A stretch of DNA of 64,000 nt from Providencia sneebia DSM 19967 (lineage in GTDB: Bacteria > Pseudomonadota > Gammaproteobacteria > Enterobacterales > Enterobacteriaceae): positions 1,044,831 to 1,108,830 of the forward strand of contig NZ_CM001773.1 of the NCBI RefSeq assembly GCF_000314895.2, given 5' to 3'. Below the pieces are notes generated by a model, which was not told where the DNA came from, made no database searches, and saw only the letters and a list, made by a program, of their open reading frames with translations. A program made the translations under genes and the position numbers. This document shows, one piece after another, positions 15,408 to 26,233 of this stretch. The stretch's first letter is position 1. Each line of letters begins with the position of its first letter.

Positions 15408-16490
15408 ATGTCTCAGGATAGTAAAACAGCTATTGTGGCGGCTGGTCAGCCATTATCAACTTATTACCAACGGATTTCTTCTATCATTCGTCAGATTTAT
15501 TATCCATATTGTACACTTGTTGGACATCTTCCTATTTTATCAAACGGAAAACCGACATTATTTTTATGTAGCCACCGCAATAGTGCTTTTGATGGTTATC
15601 TTAGTTTGAAGGTGGCGCCATTAGGGCAATCACTAGCCTCAATACAATTATTAAATAGCCCATTAATGCGCCTTTATTTCACGGGCATTCCTGTGGTGCG
15701 TAAAAAAGATAAAGAGAGATTAGGTATAAAATCAAGTACTTTTGACGATCCCGTAGAAGCTGGTATGGCGCATATCACTAAAGGTGGGGATCTGTTTCTC
15801 TTTCCTGAAGGAAGTAGTGAATGGGGCTATAAACCTCTGCCATATCAACGTGGAGGAGCAAGGATCATTCGCTTGTTGCTTGAACAACAAGTTGAATTTA
15901 ATGTGATCCCCGTAGGGCTTTTTTACACAATGCCCGATCGATTTGCGAGTTATGCTGAAATTTATGTAGGTGCACCTCTCTCTATCACGAATAAAAACAG
16001 TGATGAAACAGATAGAGAATGGGAAAAAAGGATCTTTCACCAAATTAGTCAGTCACTTGATGAAGTTTCGGTTAACTGTCCTGATGAAAAGACTTTTGAA
16101 GAAGCCCAGCAATATGCTTACCAATCCTTTATGAATGGCGAGTCATATGCGCAGGCTTTTTTACGTTATCAACAACAGCCTGAAATGTATCAAGAAATTC
16201 AACCCAAAACAAAATCTCAGTTAAATAGCCTAGCTTGGCGTTGGCTAGGTTTTTGTCTTATGTTTATTTTTCTACCCATCTTTTTAGCGTCTGCAATAGC
16301 GGCTCGTTTTGCCGATGCCCGCAATACGGTCAGTTTTTTTAAGATTTTTGCGGGTGGGTTAGCCGCTCTGATATGGTTACCTTTCCTGATTGTTTGCGCT
16401 TTTCTATGGCCGAGTGTGATTATTACTAGCCTAATTAGTGCATTTATTGGTTATAAAATTATTCAATATAAAGGCTCAGTACCATGCTAA
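15408..16490 (+). CDS. PlsC-like lysophospholipid acyltransferase with C-terminal membrane domain
   Basis: This 360-residue acyltransferase of the LPLAT/PlsC superfamily has 'LFLCSHRNSAFDGYLS' (catalytic His-Asp motif, here H-x5-D as in some eukaryotic Sct1/Gpt2-type enzymes rather than H-x4-D) and 'LFLFPEGSSEWG' (substrate-binding motif). Two hydrophobic helices near residues 280-295 and 305-340 anchor the C-terminus. It likely esterifies a glycerol-phosphate type acceptor. It starts 92 nt after the LCAT-like gene and overlaps the PAP2 gene by 7 nt. It is distinct from the canonical plsC at 47.9 kb, so it serves a separate pathway. Confidence 0.82.
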   Translation: MSQDSKTAIVAAGQPLSTYYQRISSIIRQIYYPYCTLVGHLPILSNGKPTLFLCSHRNSAFDGYLSLKVAPLGQSLASIQLLNSPLMRLYFTGIPVVRKKDKERLGIKSSTFDDPVEAGMAHITKGGDLFLFPEGSSEWGYKPLPYQRGGARIIRLLLEQQVEFNVIPVGLFYTMPDRFASYAEIYVGAPLSITNKNSDETDREWEKRIFHQISQSLDEVSVNCPDEKTFEEAQQYAYQSFMNGESYAQAFLRYQQQPEMYQEIQPKTKSQLNSLAWRWLGFCLMFIFLPIFLASAIAARFADARNTVSFFKIFAGGLAALIWLPFLIVCAFLWPSVIITSLISAFIGYKIIQYKGSVPC

Positions 16491-17356
16491 CTAGTCGATT
16501 TAACGGTTTATTTACTGCGGAGCTGTTACTTATTTGGGGGCTAGGAACCGTAGGTGTTTTTCAAGCTGGATTAATGGCAACCTTATTACCTGCTGTGATC
16601 GCGGGAGGGATTTTCTGGGTTATTATGCTGGCAGTTGGCTTATCAAAAAAGCAGCAGATATCCCGCTTTTATTGGTTTGGATTACTACAATTAATTGCCT
16701 GCTGGTCAATTTTCCCACTGTTCAAAGCAATCCGTATTCATTATTACACTTGGAGTGCTGATCAGGTTTTATTTCAGTCTGACTCTTTGATCTGGTTTGG
16801 AAAAAGTTTGCCGGAATGGGCGATAAATATACAAGCACCTTGGTTAAGTGAAGTCGTGGCATTTTGCTATTTTAGCTTCTATTTTCTGATTATCATTAGC
16901 GCGCTATTTTTCTTTTTACAACGCAATAAGTTGCTTGCTCAACGTTACTTTTTTGGCCTCATGTTGATGTATTTTTGGGGATTTATTGGTTATTTTTCTC
17001 TGCCAGCAGCAGGCCCCTATGCCGCTTTTCCCGAAGTATTTGCTTATCCCGTAGACCATGGCGCAATGATCTCATTACTTACAGAAGCTGTTGATAAAGG
17101 GATAACGGGCATGGATGTTTTCCCAAGCTTACATACCGGAATTACATTGTACATTGTTGGTTTTGTATTCTTAACAGGTTATCGACGGACAGCGTATTGT
17201 TTAATGCCGTTAGCAGCAGGTTTGATCCTAGCAACGGTATATTTGCATTACCATTACGGCATTGATGTTGTCATTGGGGCTGTTCTCGCATTTTTTGTCC
17301 TGTATTTCACCTTTAAAAAAGAGAAGGTTACAAATGGAACTGATTTATCATCTTAA
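16484..17356 (+). CDS. PAP2-family membrane phosphatase (Aur1/inositolphosphotransferase-like)
   Basis: This 290-residue integral membrane protein has six or seven hydrophobic segments. 'GMDVFPSLHTGITLY' holds the PSxH phosphatase motif and 'YLHYHYGIDVVIGAVLA' the second His/Asp motif of PAP2 enzymes. The spacing and 'FPSLHTG' resemble Aur1/IPC-synthase-type PAP2 proteins, which transfer phospho-headgroups between lipids, as much as simple phosphatases. It overlaps the upstream acyltransferase by 7 nt and the downstream phosphotransferase by 23 nt, so the genes are translationally coupled. Confidence 0.82.
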   Translation: MLTSRFNGLFTAELLLIWGLGTVGVFQAGLMATLLPAVIAGGIFWVIMLAVGLSKKQQISRFYWFGLLQLIACWSIFPLFKAIRIHYYTWSADQVLFQSDSLIWFGKSLPEWAINIQAPWLSEVVAFCYFSFYFLIIISALFFFLQRNKLLAQRYFFGLMLMYFWGFIGYFSLPAAGPYAAFPEVFAYPVDHGAMISLLTEAVDKGITGMDVFPSLHTGITLYIVGFVFLTGYRRTAYCLMPLAAGLILATVYLHYHYGIDVVIGAVLAFFVLYFTFKKEKVTNGTDLSS

Positions 17357-19844
17357 TGATCCAACAGCAGCTGATATTGCTATCAGTGGTGGTAAAGGAG
17401 CAAGTTTAGCTAAAACAATTCAGGCTCTACCTGTTCCAGATGGCCTCGTCCTATCTTGTGCAGCTTATAAAATCTTTATTGCACCATTATTACCGCAAAT
17501 TAATGAATTATTAAAACAGCATGTTGCTAATCAGCAAGAGGCGAGTGAGGCTATTCGTCAACTCATTTTATCCGCAGCTTTACCCGAAAAATTAACCGAT
17601 CAACTCGCCACATTTTTACAAAAAGCGCAATTAACCCAGACTCCGCTCGCTGTTCGATCATCCGGAACGTTAGAAGATATGCCGGGAGCTGCATTTGCAG
17701 GGCAGCATGATACTATCCTCGGCGTTAGAGATACGGCATCTTTACATGATGCTATTCGCCAATGTTATGCTTCATTGTGGCATATCCACGTCATGTTATA
17801 TCGTCAACATTTACAACTGCCTCACACACAAGCTTCTATGGCAATTGTCTTACAAAGAATGGTTGATGTTCGTATTAATGAAACAGCAGGTGTTGCTTTC
17901 TCTGTTGATCCTGTGCGCGGCAGCTTATCTACCGTATTAATTAATTCAGCATTTGGCTTGGGTGAAACCGTGGTCGGTGGTGAAGAGCCAATTGATGAAT
18001 ATCAAGTTGATCGCGAAACCTTACAAGTCGTACAACAAGAGCTAGCAGAAAAGCACAATGCAATTGTGATGACAGAAACTGCGACACAGGTTGTTGCTTT
18101 ATCTGATGAACAAAAGGGGCAAAGCAGTTTAAGTGCGGAACAATGTCGCAAGATTGCTGAATTGGCGATCCAAGCTGAATGCTACTTTGATTTTCCCCAA
18201 GATATTGAATGGGCATTCCATGCAGATAAATTATGGTTGCTACAATCACGAAATGTCACTCAGATAGCGCCAGTTTGGACGCGCGATGAATCTGCGGAGC
18301 GTTTTCCAAACCCAATCACGCCATTAACTTGGGATATGTGTGAAGCGGGTTTTCATGCATCTCTTAATTACAGTTTGAATTTAATGGGATTACCATCATT
18401 TAGTGGTAAATGGTTTGGTATGCAAGATTACTATATTTATGGTAATCAAAATGCAGTTGAGCTTTACCATAATAAATTGCCTACTTCGATGATGAATGAT
18501 TTACCTACGTTATTAGCGTCGTTACCTGAAATTGCGAATAAATTTGCGTGGGTGCAAGAATTGCCGATCACTTGGATGCGTGATCTTGATAAATATTTGA
18601 TTGGGATCGGCGGTCTTTATCACGAGCCTCTTCAAGAGAAAAGCCTAAAAGAATTGTGGGATTATGTTCAACGGATCAATAAATTAGGATCAGATTATTT
18701 CTTGCCTAATATTGCGATCTCACTGACACAACGATCGCTTTATGCCGCTTTAGTTGCATTGTTAAAAATGTTTTTCCAAGGAGATGAGCAAAAAGCACAT
18801 GAAACCCTTGATAGCTTAATAGCATTATCTGAAACGAAAACAGGACAGGTCAATCATGAGCTTTGGCTACTGTCACGCGATGTGCGTAATGATACGGCTT
18901 TACAAGCATTATTAACTAATATTGACGTAGATTCTATTATGCCAACATTAGAATTGCATCATCCTGAATTTTTTAATCAGCTAACTGTATTTCTCACAAA
19001 TCATGGTCACCGTGAATTAGATTTTGATGCTTATCACCCAACATGGTTGGATGCGCCGCATATTGTGCTGACCCAAATTAGAGTAATGAGTGATCTTGAG
19101 GATGATGGCCAACGTGGTGAATTGCTGAGTAAAAAAATCAATCAATCAAAAATTGAATTTAATATCATTGCTCAAGCACCAGAAGAGCTGCGATATTTTA
19201 TGCAAGAGCTGATCAGGCTGGCTCGTGTTTATACGGCATTAGATGATTTAGAACATTACCAAACGACACGCCTTGCTTTGCCAATGCGTCGAGGATTAAA
19301 AGCACTTGGTGAACGATTGGTGATCCGCGGTGTGTTGGATGAAGCTTCAGATATCTATTTTTCAAAAGAACAACAACTTGCTAATACTATTGCGAATGAA
19401 AGTACAGAAGCATTTAGCGAGTTACGCAAACATATTTATGCGAATAAATTGGCTTATGAAAAAGCCAAAGCGACACCACCACAATGGATTTATGGTGAAT
19501 CAGCAGATGAAGATGATTTTAACAGCTCCTCATTGAAAGGCCTAGCGGGTAGTGCAGGTGTTATTGAAGGTGAAGTATTCCTTGTTCACGGTGCAGAAGA
19601 TTTTGCGCAATTCCCACAAGGTGCAATTTTAGTTGCTCGAACAACGAATCCGGCTTGGACAGCACTTTTCTATCGTGCAAGTGGGGTAATAACAGAAAGT
19701 GGTGGACCTTTATCTCATGGTGCAGTGACTGCGCGGGAGCTTGGTTTACCTGCTGTAATGGGAATACGTCGCATCATGACGACCTTACAAAATGGTCAGC
19801 GGGTTAGGGTTGATGGACAAAAAGGGATTGTAGAAATTTTATAA
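17334..19844 (+). CDS. Dikinase-type phosphotransferase (rifampin-phosphotransferase/PEP-synthase-like)
   Basis: The 836-residue product has an N-terminal PPDK/PEP-synthase ATP-grasp domain ('SGGKGASLAKTIQAL', 'LAVRSSGTLEDMPGAAFAGQ', 'DIEWAFHADKLWLLQSRN' at ~300), a long helical middle (~320-730), and a C-terminal swivelling phosphohistidine domain 'TESGGPLSHGAVTARELGLP' with H795. It ends there, lacking the TIM barrel that binds PEP/pyruvate in PEP synthase. That layout is the one of rifampin phosphotransferase: ATP gives its beta-phosphate to the histidine and then to an acceptor bound by the middle domain. I placed the start at ATG 17334 with AGAAGG upstream. As last gene of a lipid operon, its acceptor may be a lipid or headgroup; rifampin is possible but the context argues against it. 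Confidence 0.75.
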   Translation: MELIYHLNDPTAADIAISGGKGASLAKTIQALPVPDGLVLSCAAYKIFIAPLLPQINELLKQHVANQQEASEAIRQLILSAALPEKLTDQLATFLQKAQLTQTPLAVRSSGTLEDMPGAAFAGQHDTILGVRDTASLHDAIRQCYASLWHIHVMLYRQHLQLPHTQASMAIVLQRMVDVRINETAGVAFSVDPVRGSLSTVLINSAFGLGETVVGGEEPIDEYQVDRETLQVVQQELAEKHNAIVMTETATQVVALSDEQKGQSSLSAEQCRKIAELAIQAECYFDFPQDIEWAFHADKLWLLQSRNVTQIAPVWTRDESAERFPNPITPLTWDMCEAGFHASLNYSLNLMGLPSFSGKWFGMQDYYIYGNQNAVELYHNKLPTSMMNDLPTLLASLPEIANKFAWVQELPITWMRDLDKYLIGIGGLYHEPLQEKSLKELWDYVQRINKLGSDYFLPNIAISLTQRSLYAALVALLKMFFQGDEQKAHETLDSLIALSETKTGQVNHELWLLSRDVRNDTALQALLTNIDVDSIMPTLELHHPEFFNQLTVFLTNHGHRELDFDAYHPTWLDAPHIVLTQIRVMSDLEDDGQRGELLSKKINQSKIEFNIIAQAPEELRYFMQELIRLARVYTALDDLEHYQTTRLALPMRRGLKALGERLVIRGVLDEASDIYFSKEQQLANTIANESTEAFSELRKHIYANKLAYEKAKATPPQWIYGESADEDDFNSSSLKGLAGSAGVIEGEVFLVHGAEDFAQFPQGAILVARTTNPAWTALFYRASGVITESGGPLSHGAVTARELGLPAVMGIRRIMTTLQNGQRVRVDGQKGIVEIL

Positions 19845-19872
19845 CCGCTTGCTTTTTGGTTATTCCCAAATA

Positions 19873-19899
19873 AAAACACCTGCCGAGGCAGGTGTTTTA
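19873..19899. terminator. Bidirectional terminator between phosphotransferase gene and rpoD
   Basis: AAAACACCTGCC pairs with GCAGGTGTTTT around a short loop. A- and T-runs on both sides allow both directions. Confidence 0.85.
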
Positions 19900-19919
19900 G
19901 TCAATAATATAGAAACTTA

Positions 19920-21773
19920 TTATTCGTCTAGGAAGCTACGTAGAACTTCTGAGCGGCTTGGGTGACGCAATTTACGCAGTGCTTTGGCTTCAATCTGACG
20001 AATACGCTCACGCGTAACATCAAACTGTTTACCAACTTCTTCTAATGTATGGTCTGTATTCATATCAATACCAAAACGCATACGTAGCACTTTTGCTTCA
20101 CGCGCAGTTAGGCCCGCTAACACTTCATGAGTTGCTGAGCGCAAACTTTCTGAAGTTGCTGAGTCTAAAGGCAACTCTAACGTCGTATCTTCAATGAAAT
20201 CACCGAGATGTGAATCTTCATCATCACCGATTGGCGTTTCCATAGAGATAGGTTCTTTAGCAATCTTCAGCACTTTACGGATTTTATCTTCCGGCATCAG
20301 CATGCGTTCTGCTAACTCTTCTGGTGACGGTTCGCGACCCATTTCTTGTAACATTTGACGAGAAATACGGTTTAGCTTGTTGATTGTTTCAATCATATGC
20401 ACCGGAATACGAATGGTGCGAGCCTGATCCGCGATAGAACGGGTGATTGCCTGACGTATCCACCAAGTTGCATAAGTTGAGAATTTATAACCACGGCGAT
20501 ATTCAAATTTATCAACCGCTTTCATCAAACCAATGTTACCTTCTTGGATCAGATCAAGGAATTGCAAGCCGCGGTTGGTATATTTTTTCGCAATTGAAAT
20601 AACCAGACGTAAGTTTGCTTCAACCATCTCTTTTTTCGCACGACGAGCTTTCGCTTCACCGATAGACATACGACGGTTGATATCTTTAACCTGCTCAATT
20701 GTTAGGCCAGTTTCTTCTTCAATTTGGCGCAATCTTTGCAGACAACGTAGGATCTCTTCTTCAACTTCAAGAAGTTTTTCAGACCACGGCTTGTTCATTG
20801 CTTTTGCTGCGGTTAACCAAGTTTCGCTGGTTTCATTGCCGCTAAATAAAGTAATGAAGTTTTTCTTTGGCATTTTGCACTGTTCAACACAGAATTTCAT
20901 AATGGTACGTTCTTGTAAGCGAACGCGATCCATCATTTCACGCATGTTGTTGACCAGATAGTCAAACTGTTTTGGTACTAAACGGAATTGTTTGAAAACT
21001 TCTGACAATTCTTCAATAGCAAGAACAGTTTGGGCATTACTGCGACCAAATTGTTTGATGTGCTGACGAGTTTTCTCGTATTGCTCACGTAATTCACTGA
21101 ATTTTTCACGGGCTAATTCAGGATCGATGCTGTTATCATCATCGCTATCGCTGTCATCGCCGTCTTCGTCTTCATCTTCTTCGTCATCATCTTTATCTAA
21201 CTCTTCCTGTGGAAGTTCAGAACCGATGTGAGTTGCTGTCGGCGCTAAATCTTCTTCAGCATTAGGATCGACAAAGCCAGTAATCAAGTCAGATAAGCGG
21301 CTTTCGCCTGCTTCGACTTTGTCATACTGTTCGAGAAGATATGTGATGGCTTCAGGATACTCTGCAACAGAGCACTGAACTTGGTTAATACCATCTTCAA
21401 TACGTTTTGCAATATCTATCTCACCTTCACGGGTGAGAAGCTCAACTGTCCCCATTTCACGCATATACATACGCACTGGGTCAGTTGTACGACCTATTTC
21501 ACTTTCAACACTTGACAGAACCTGTGCTGCCGCTTCTGCTGCATCTTCGTCCGTGTCAGATGAAGTTTCAGCCAGTATTAAATCATCGGCGTCAGGTGCT
21601 TCTTCCATGACCTGGATGCCCATGTCATTAATCATTTGGATGATATCTTCAATCTGATCTGAATCGACGATATCTTCCGGCAGATGGTCGTTGACCTCAG
21701 CATAGGTTAAGTAACCTTGCTCTTTACCCTTGGTTACGAGTAGCTTCAGCTGCGACTGCGGGTTTTGCTCCAT
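19920..21773 (-). CDS. rpoD: RNA polymerase primary sigma factor sigma-70
   Basis: This is a 617-residue housekeeping sigma factor. Region 1.1 is at the N-terminus. An Asp/Glu-rich block near 195-215, inside the non-essential region, is unusually pure (D/E/S only). Region 2.4 reads '[14 protein letters not shown]', binding the -10 element, and region 4.2 '[19 protein letters not shown]' binds the -35. The length matches E. coli (613). It is the last gene of the rpsU-dnaG-rpoD macromolecular synthesis operon, 172 nt after dnaG. Confidence 0.98.
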   Translation of the reverse strand: MEQNPQSQLKLLVTKGKEQGYLTYAEVNDHLPEDIVDSDQIEDIIQMINDMGIQVMEEAPDADDLILAETSSDTDEDAAEAAAQVLSSVESEIGRTTDPVRMYMREMGTVELLTREGEIDIAKRIEDGINQVQCSVAEYPEAITYLLEQYDKVEAGESRLSDLITGFVDPNAEEDLAPTATHIGSELPQEELDKDDDEEDEDEDGDDSDSDDDNSIDPELAREKFSELREQYEKTRQHIKQFGRSNAQTVLAIEELSEVFKQFRLVPKQFDYLVNNMREMMDRVRLQERTIMKFCVEQCKMPKKNFITLFSGNETSETWLTAAKAMNKPWSEKLLEVEEEILRCLQRLRQIEEETGLTIEQVKDINRRMSIGEAKARRAKKEMVEANLRLVISIAKKYTNRGLQFLDLIQEGNIGLMKAVDKFEYRRGYKFSTYATWWIRQAITRSIADQARTIRIPVHMIETINKLNRISRQMLQEMGREPSPEELAERMLMPEDKIRKVLKIAKEPISMETPIGDDEDSHLGDFIEDTTLELPLDSATSESLRSATHEVLAGLTAREAKVLRMRFGIDMNTDHTLEEVGKQFDVTRERIRQIEAKALRKLRHPSRSEVLRSFLDE

Positions 21774-21945
21774 AAGACGGTATCCACACTTCTGAGTATT
21801 TAGATTGGTGTCGGTCGGCGAAACAAACGGCCAACAAGAACATAGGGGATTTTTATTATATGCTACGCCCCTTTAATAAATTCGTAGCAATTACAGGCAT
21901 TTGCCTTGGATAATCGGCACTTAAGCCGTTTTGTATTCTTGAATT

Positions 21946-23688
21946 TTACTTCACGCGTGAAAGCGTGATTAGCCGAACTTCTGCGCGCTCCTCGGGGGTC
22001 AGCCCTTCAGTTCGTTCTTTCGCTATTAAATAGTCGAAACGCTTATCGAGCGCACTATTAAATAAATGATTTAAAGCGTCTTTAAATGTTTTTTCAGCTA
22101 TCTCATCTATTTCTATATCGTTCCATGTTGCTAGTTTTTCAAGTTGATCTGCAAATTTATTATCGCGATACAACTCAAGCAACTGCCCTGTCGTCATTCC
22201 CGGGGTTGATTGGCAAATATTAACCAATTCCTGAAACAGCGGAAGTCCCGGCATTTGGATATGGGCTATTCCCTCTAATGAGGGCACGTACTCCGAAAAA
22301 TTCGGGTTTTGTACCAACAACGCGATCAATATTCGCATTGTGGTTGGTTTTAATTTTGGTGCTTGGTAACTAACCGATTCAGTGTTCTCTCTATCTATCA
22401 TAGCAAGAACCTGAGAAATATCCGGTATTCCTATAAAATTTCCTAACTCTTGTGCCATATACAGGCGCAAAGTTTCACCGGGTATTTGTTTTATCAATGG
22501 GATGGCGAGTTTACTAAATTTCGCGCGTCCTTCTTGAATTTTTAAATCAACCTGAGGCACTAATGATTCAAATAGAAATGTCGACAATGGTTGGGCATCA
22601 TTCATTCGAGCTTCAAATGCCTCTTTACCTTCTTTGCGGACTAAAGAATCTGGATCTTCTCCATCAGGTAAAAACATAAAACGTAATTGGCGGCCATCAG
22701 TTAAATACGGCAGAGCTGTTTCAAGTGCTCTCCATGCGGCTTCTCTACCTGCACGGTCACCATCATAGCAACAAATTACAGTATCAGTTGAGCGGAAGAG
22801 CAATTGAATATGCTCTGAGGTTGTGGATGTGCCGAGAGAAGCAACCGCATAGCGGATCCCGTATTGGGCAAGTGCGACCACATCCATATAACCTTCAACA
22901 ACGAGTAATTTTGCTAACTCACTGCTATTTTGTGTTGCTTCATACAGGCCAAATAATTGGCGGCCTTTATGAAAAATATCTGTTTCAGGTGAGTTGAGAT
23001 ATTTAGGTAATGCATCTCCTAATACTCGTCCACCAAAAGCGATAACGCGACCACGACGGTCACGAATCGGAAACATTATACGTTCCCTGAATCGGTCATA
23101 GGTTCGACCATTATCATTAGTCACTAACATACCAGCATCATTCAGCTGTTTGCGACTTTCAGCGCTTACTGCAAATTTTTTGAGTAAATTATCCCAGCCT
23201 GCTGGCGCAAAACCGATAGAAAAGTGCTCAATAATTTCGGCAGTTAAACCACGTTGGCTTAAATAATCATTCGCTTGCTTAGCAGTTGGATGACTTAAGG
23301 CAGCATAGTAAAACACATTAATTTTTTCCATCAACTGATACAAATTTTGGCGTTGATGAAGTTCTATTTGGCTTGTACTGCTTCCTGTTTCATAAGGAAC
23401 ATCAAGACCATGCAGCGCTGATAATTCTTCAATGGCTTCGACAAAATCCAGTTTGTCGTAATTCATTAAAAAATCGATAGCATTGCCATGGGCACCACAG
23501 CCAAAGCAGTAATAAAACTGCCTTTCACTATTCACCGTGAAAGAAGGTGTTTTTTCGTTATGGAACGGACAGCACGCGTGATGATTCTTACCCTGTTTTT
23601 TTAACGGGACTTTTGCATCGACTAAATCGATGATGTCGGTTCTCGCTAATAAATCATTGATAAATGAGCGCGGAATTCGTCCAGCCAT
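21946..23688 (-). CDS. dnaG: DNA primase
   Basis: This 580-residue primase synthesises RNA primers at the fork with DnaB. The zinc-binding CHC2 domain has C40, H43, C61 and C64. The TOPRIM catalytic core shows 'LLVVEGYMDVVALAQYG' and 'CCYDGDRAGREAAWRALE' (DxD acidic residues). The C-terminal DnaB-binding helices end in 'EERAEVRLITLSRVK'. The length is normal (581 in E. coli). It follows the rpsU attenuator hairpin. Confidence 0.98.
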   Translation of the reverse strand: MAGRIPRSFINDLLARTDIIDLVDAKVPLKKQGKNHHACCPFHNEKTPSFTVNSERQFYYCFGCGAHGNAIDFLMNYDKLDFVEAIEELSALHGLDVPYETGSSTSQIELHQRQNLYQLMEKINVFYYAALSHPTAKQANDYLSQRGLTAEIIEHFSIGFAPAGWDNLLKKFAVSAESRKQLNDAGMLVTNDNGRTYDRFRERIMFPIRDRRGRVIAFGGRVLGDALPKYLNSPETDIFHKGRQLFGLYEATQNSSELAKLLVVEGYMDVVALAQYGIRYAVASLGTSTTSEHIQLLFRSTDTVICCYDGDRAGREAAWRALETALPYLTDGRQLRFMFLPDGEDPDSLVRKEGKEAFEARMNDAQPLSTFLFESLVPQVDLKIQEGRAKFSKLAIPLIKQIPGETLRLYMAQELGNFIGIPDISQVLAMIDRENTESVSYQAPKLKPTTMRILIALLVQNPNFSEYVPSLEGIAHIQMPGLPLFQELVNICQSTPGMTTGQLLELYRDNKFADQLEKLATWNDIEIDEIAEKTFKDALNHLFNSALDKRFDYLIAKERTEGLTPEERAEVRLITLSRVK

Positions 23689-23722
23689 AAGCCTCTTTTC
23701 GCCTGTTGATGAACGATAATAA

Positions 23723-23750
23723 GCCGCGCTTCCCTCTGGAAAGCACGGCC
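23723..23750 (-). terminator. rpsU-dnaG intergenic attenuator (T1-like)
   Basis: On the minus strand GCCGTGCTTTCC pairs with GGAAGCGCGGC and is followed by TTATTA. A partial terminator at this spot limits dnaG-rpoD relative to rpsU in E. coli. Confidence 0.75.
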
Positions 23751-23802
23751 TTTAACTGCTACTAATACTGTCTGCGTTGATTACGGTAGGTACCGTTATC
23801 AA

Positions 23803-24346
<544 letters not shown>

Positions 24347-25366
24347 ATGCGCGTTTTAGGTATCGAAACATCCTGCGATGAAACCGGGATCGCAATCTAT
24401 GATGACAAAGCCGGTCTATTAGCAAATCAATTATATAGCCAGATCAAACTGCACGCTGATTACGGTGGTGTTGTTCCTGAACTGGCTTCTCGCGATCATA
24501 TTCGCAAAACGGTTCCATTAATTCAGGCTGCGCTGAAAGAAGCCAATCTGACAAGTACAGATATTGATGCTGTTGCTTATACCGCAGGGCCTGGACTTGT
24601 TGGCGCATTGATGGTTGGAGCAACCGTAGGGCGTGCTCTTGCGTTTGCATGGGAGGTGCCAGCCATTGCCGTCCATCATATGGAAGGCCATTTACTTGCT
24701 CCTATGCTCGAAGATAAAAGCCCTGAATTCCCATTTGTTGCCTTATTGGTTTCTGGTGGACATACCCAGCTAATTAGTGTGACAGGTATTGGTGAATATG
24801 AATTATTGGGCGAATCAATTGATGATGCCGCAGGTGAAGCCTTTGATAAAACAGCTAAATTACTTGGATTAGATTATCCTGGGGGACCTGTTTTATCACG
24901 TATGGCTCAACAAGGTGTTGCTGGACGGTTTACTTTCCCTCGCCCAATGACAGATAGACCCGGCCTTGACTTCAGTTTTTCAGGCCTGAAAACGTTTGCT
25001 GCAAATACGATCCGCGAAAATGCCGATGATGACCAAACTCGTGCTGATATAGCCCGTGCATTTGAAGATGCAGTGGTGGATACTTTGGCGATTAAGTGCA
25101 AACGCGCACTAGAGCAGACGGGCTTTAAGCGTTTAGTTATGGCTGGTGGCGTCAGTGCTAATCGCACACTACGCGCTAAAATGGATGATATGCTGACAAA
25201 ACGTGGCGGTGAAGTTTTTTATGCTCGCCCTGAATTTTGTACTGATAATGGTGCAATGATTGCGTTGGCAGGTTTGATTCGTTTGAAAGGTGGCGCAAGC
25301 GCAGACCTTAGTGTGACTGTGCGACCGCGTTGGCCATTAGCTGAATTACCCGCGCTGAAAAAGTAG
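24347..25366 (+). CDS. tsaD: tRNA N6-threonylcarbamoyladenosine (t6A) transferase subunit TsaD
   Basis: This 339-residue ASKHA-fold enzyme transfers the threonylcarbamoyl group to A37 of ANN-decoding tRNAs with TsaB and TsaE. '[16 protein letters not shown]' is the N-terminal phosphate loop, '[14 protein letters not shown]' carries the metal-binding H-x3-H, and '[14 protein letters not shown]' is the second nucleotide motif. I placed the start at ATG 24347 (MRVLGIETS) with an AAGGG box; a longer frame from 24317 is not conserved. It stands alone, divergent from rpsU as in E. coli. Confidence 0.98.
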   Translation: MRVLGIETSCDETGIAIYDDKAGLLANQLYSQIKLHADYGGVVPELASRDHIRKTVPLIQAALKEANLTSTDIDAVAYTAGPGLVGALMVGATVGRALAFAWEVPAIAVHHMEGHLLAPMLEDKSPEFPFVALLVSGGHTQLISVTGIGEYELLGESIDDAAGEAFDKTAKLLGLDYPGGPVLSRMAQQGVAGRFTFPRPMTDRPGLDFSFSGLKTFAANTIRENADDDQTRADIARAFEDAVVDTLAIKCKRALEQTGFKRLVMAGGVSANRTLRAKMDDMLTKRGGEVFYARPEFCTDNGAMIALAGLIRLKGGASADLSVTVRPRWPLAELPALKK

Positions 25367-25381
25367 TTCATAAGATAAAAA

Positions 25382-25411
25382 AATGATTTCGTGACTCGTC
25401 ACGAAATCATT
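25382..25411. terminator. Terminator between convergent tsaD and plsY
   Basis: AATGATTTCGTGAC pairs perfectly with GTCACGAAATCATT around two nt. A T7 run on the minus strand favours plsY termination; tsaD has a weaker T-tract. Confidence 0.85.
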
Positions 25412-25414
25412 CAA

Positions 25415-26071
25415 TTAATCATCTAATTCTTGTTCTTTTGCTTCTTGAGCAACCTCTTTGGGTGTCTTTTTCTTTTTATTTCTCAGTTTTTGCCAAATTC
25501 GACTTTCTTGACCACGCCATAATCGCTGAATATTCGCGTGATGCCGTACAAGCACTAGACAAGATAACATGGCAACTGGGAAGGTAAATTCAGGTTTAAA
25601 CCACCAGACATAGAATGGTGCAAGTAAGGCACTGACAATTGCGCCAAGTGAAGAATAACCACTGAGTAACACAGTTAATAACCATGTTCCTGCAATCAAT
25701 CCAGAAAGATCCCAACCAATTGCAGCAATAGCACCAAAGGCTGTGGCAACACCTTTACCACCTTTAAAACGGAAGAAAATGGGATAAATATGGCCGAGAC
25801 AAGCTGCAATCGCGACGAAGCCAAGATAGAATGGTGGGACTTTTAAGTAATAAGCTAACCATACTGGGATCATCCCTTTTAGGACGTCACAAATGAGCAC
25901 AGCAGCGGCAGCTGCTTTACCACCAACGCGTAGCACATTGGTTGCTCCAGGATTACCAGAGCCATGTTGACGAGGGTCAGGCAGCCTTGCTAGGCGGCAA
26001 ATCAATATTGCACTCGAAACTGAGCCGCAGAGGTAGGCAAAGATTATCATGCCAAGCGCAGTTGCACTCAT
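25415..26071 (-). CDS. plsY: Acyl-phosphate:glycerol-3-phosphate acyltransferase PlsY
   Basis: This 218-residue inner-membrane enzyme makes lysophosphatidate from acyl-phosphate. PlsY motifs are '[20 protein letters not shown]', '[19 protein letters not shown]', '[15 protein letters not shown]' and '[15 protein letters not shown]', spread over five hydrophobic helices. The C-terminal tail is Lys/Glu-rich and slightly longer than in E. coli (205). It is divergent from folB, the usual arrangement. Confidence 0.97.
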   Translation of the reverse strand: MSATALGMIIFAYLCGSVSSAILICRLARLPDPRQHGSGNPGATNVLRVGGKAAAAAVLICDVLKGMIPVWLAYYLKVPPFYLGFVAIAACLGHIYPIFFRFKGGKGVATAFGAIAAIGWDLSGLIAGTWLLTVLLSGYSSLGAIVSALLAPFYVWWFKPEFTFPVAMLSCLVLVRHHANIQRLWRGQESRIWQKLRNKKKKTPKEVAQEAKEQELDD

Positions 26072-26233
26072 AACTCACTCCAAAATGGTTAACGCGTTAC
26101 CCAATATAGTTTAAGTGTTACATAACTTAAATCATATTAAGAGATTTATTCATAATTTAGTTCACTCTCTGGATAATACGCATATTTTCCTTGGAGTGGT
26201 ATCAATTCAGCACACAAACGAGAAAATGACGTG

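Noticed and set aside
17334..19844. Canonical PEP synthase (ppsA)
   Set aside because: The phosphohistidine domain is at the extreme C-terminus and the PEP/pyruvate TIM barrel is absent.
20533..20961. 142-codon plus-strand frame within rpoD
   Set aside because: Shadow of the intact sigma-70 gene.
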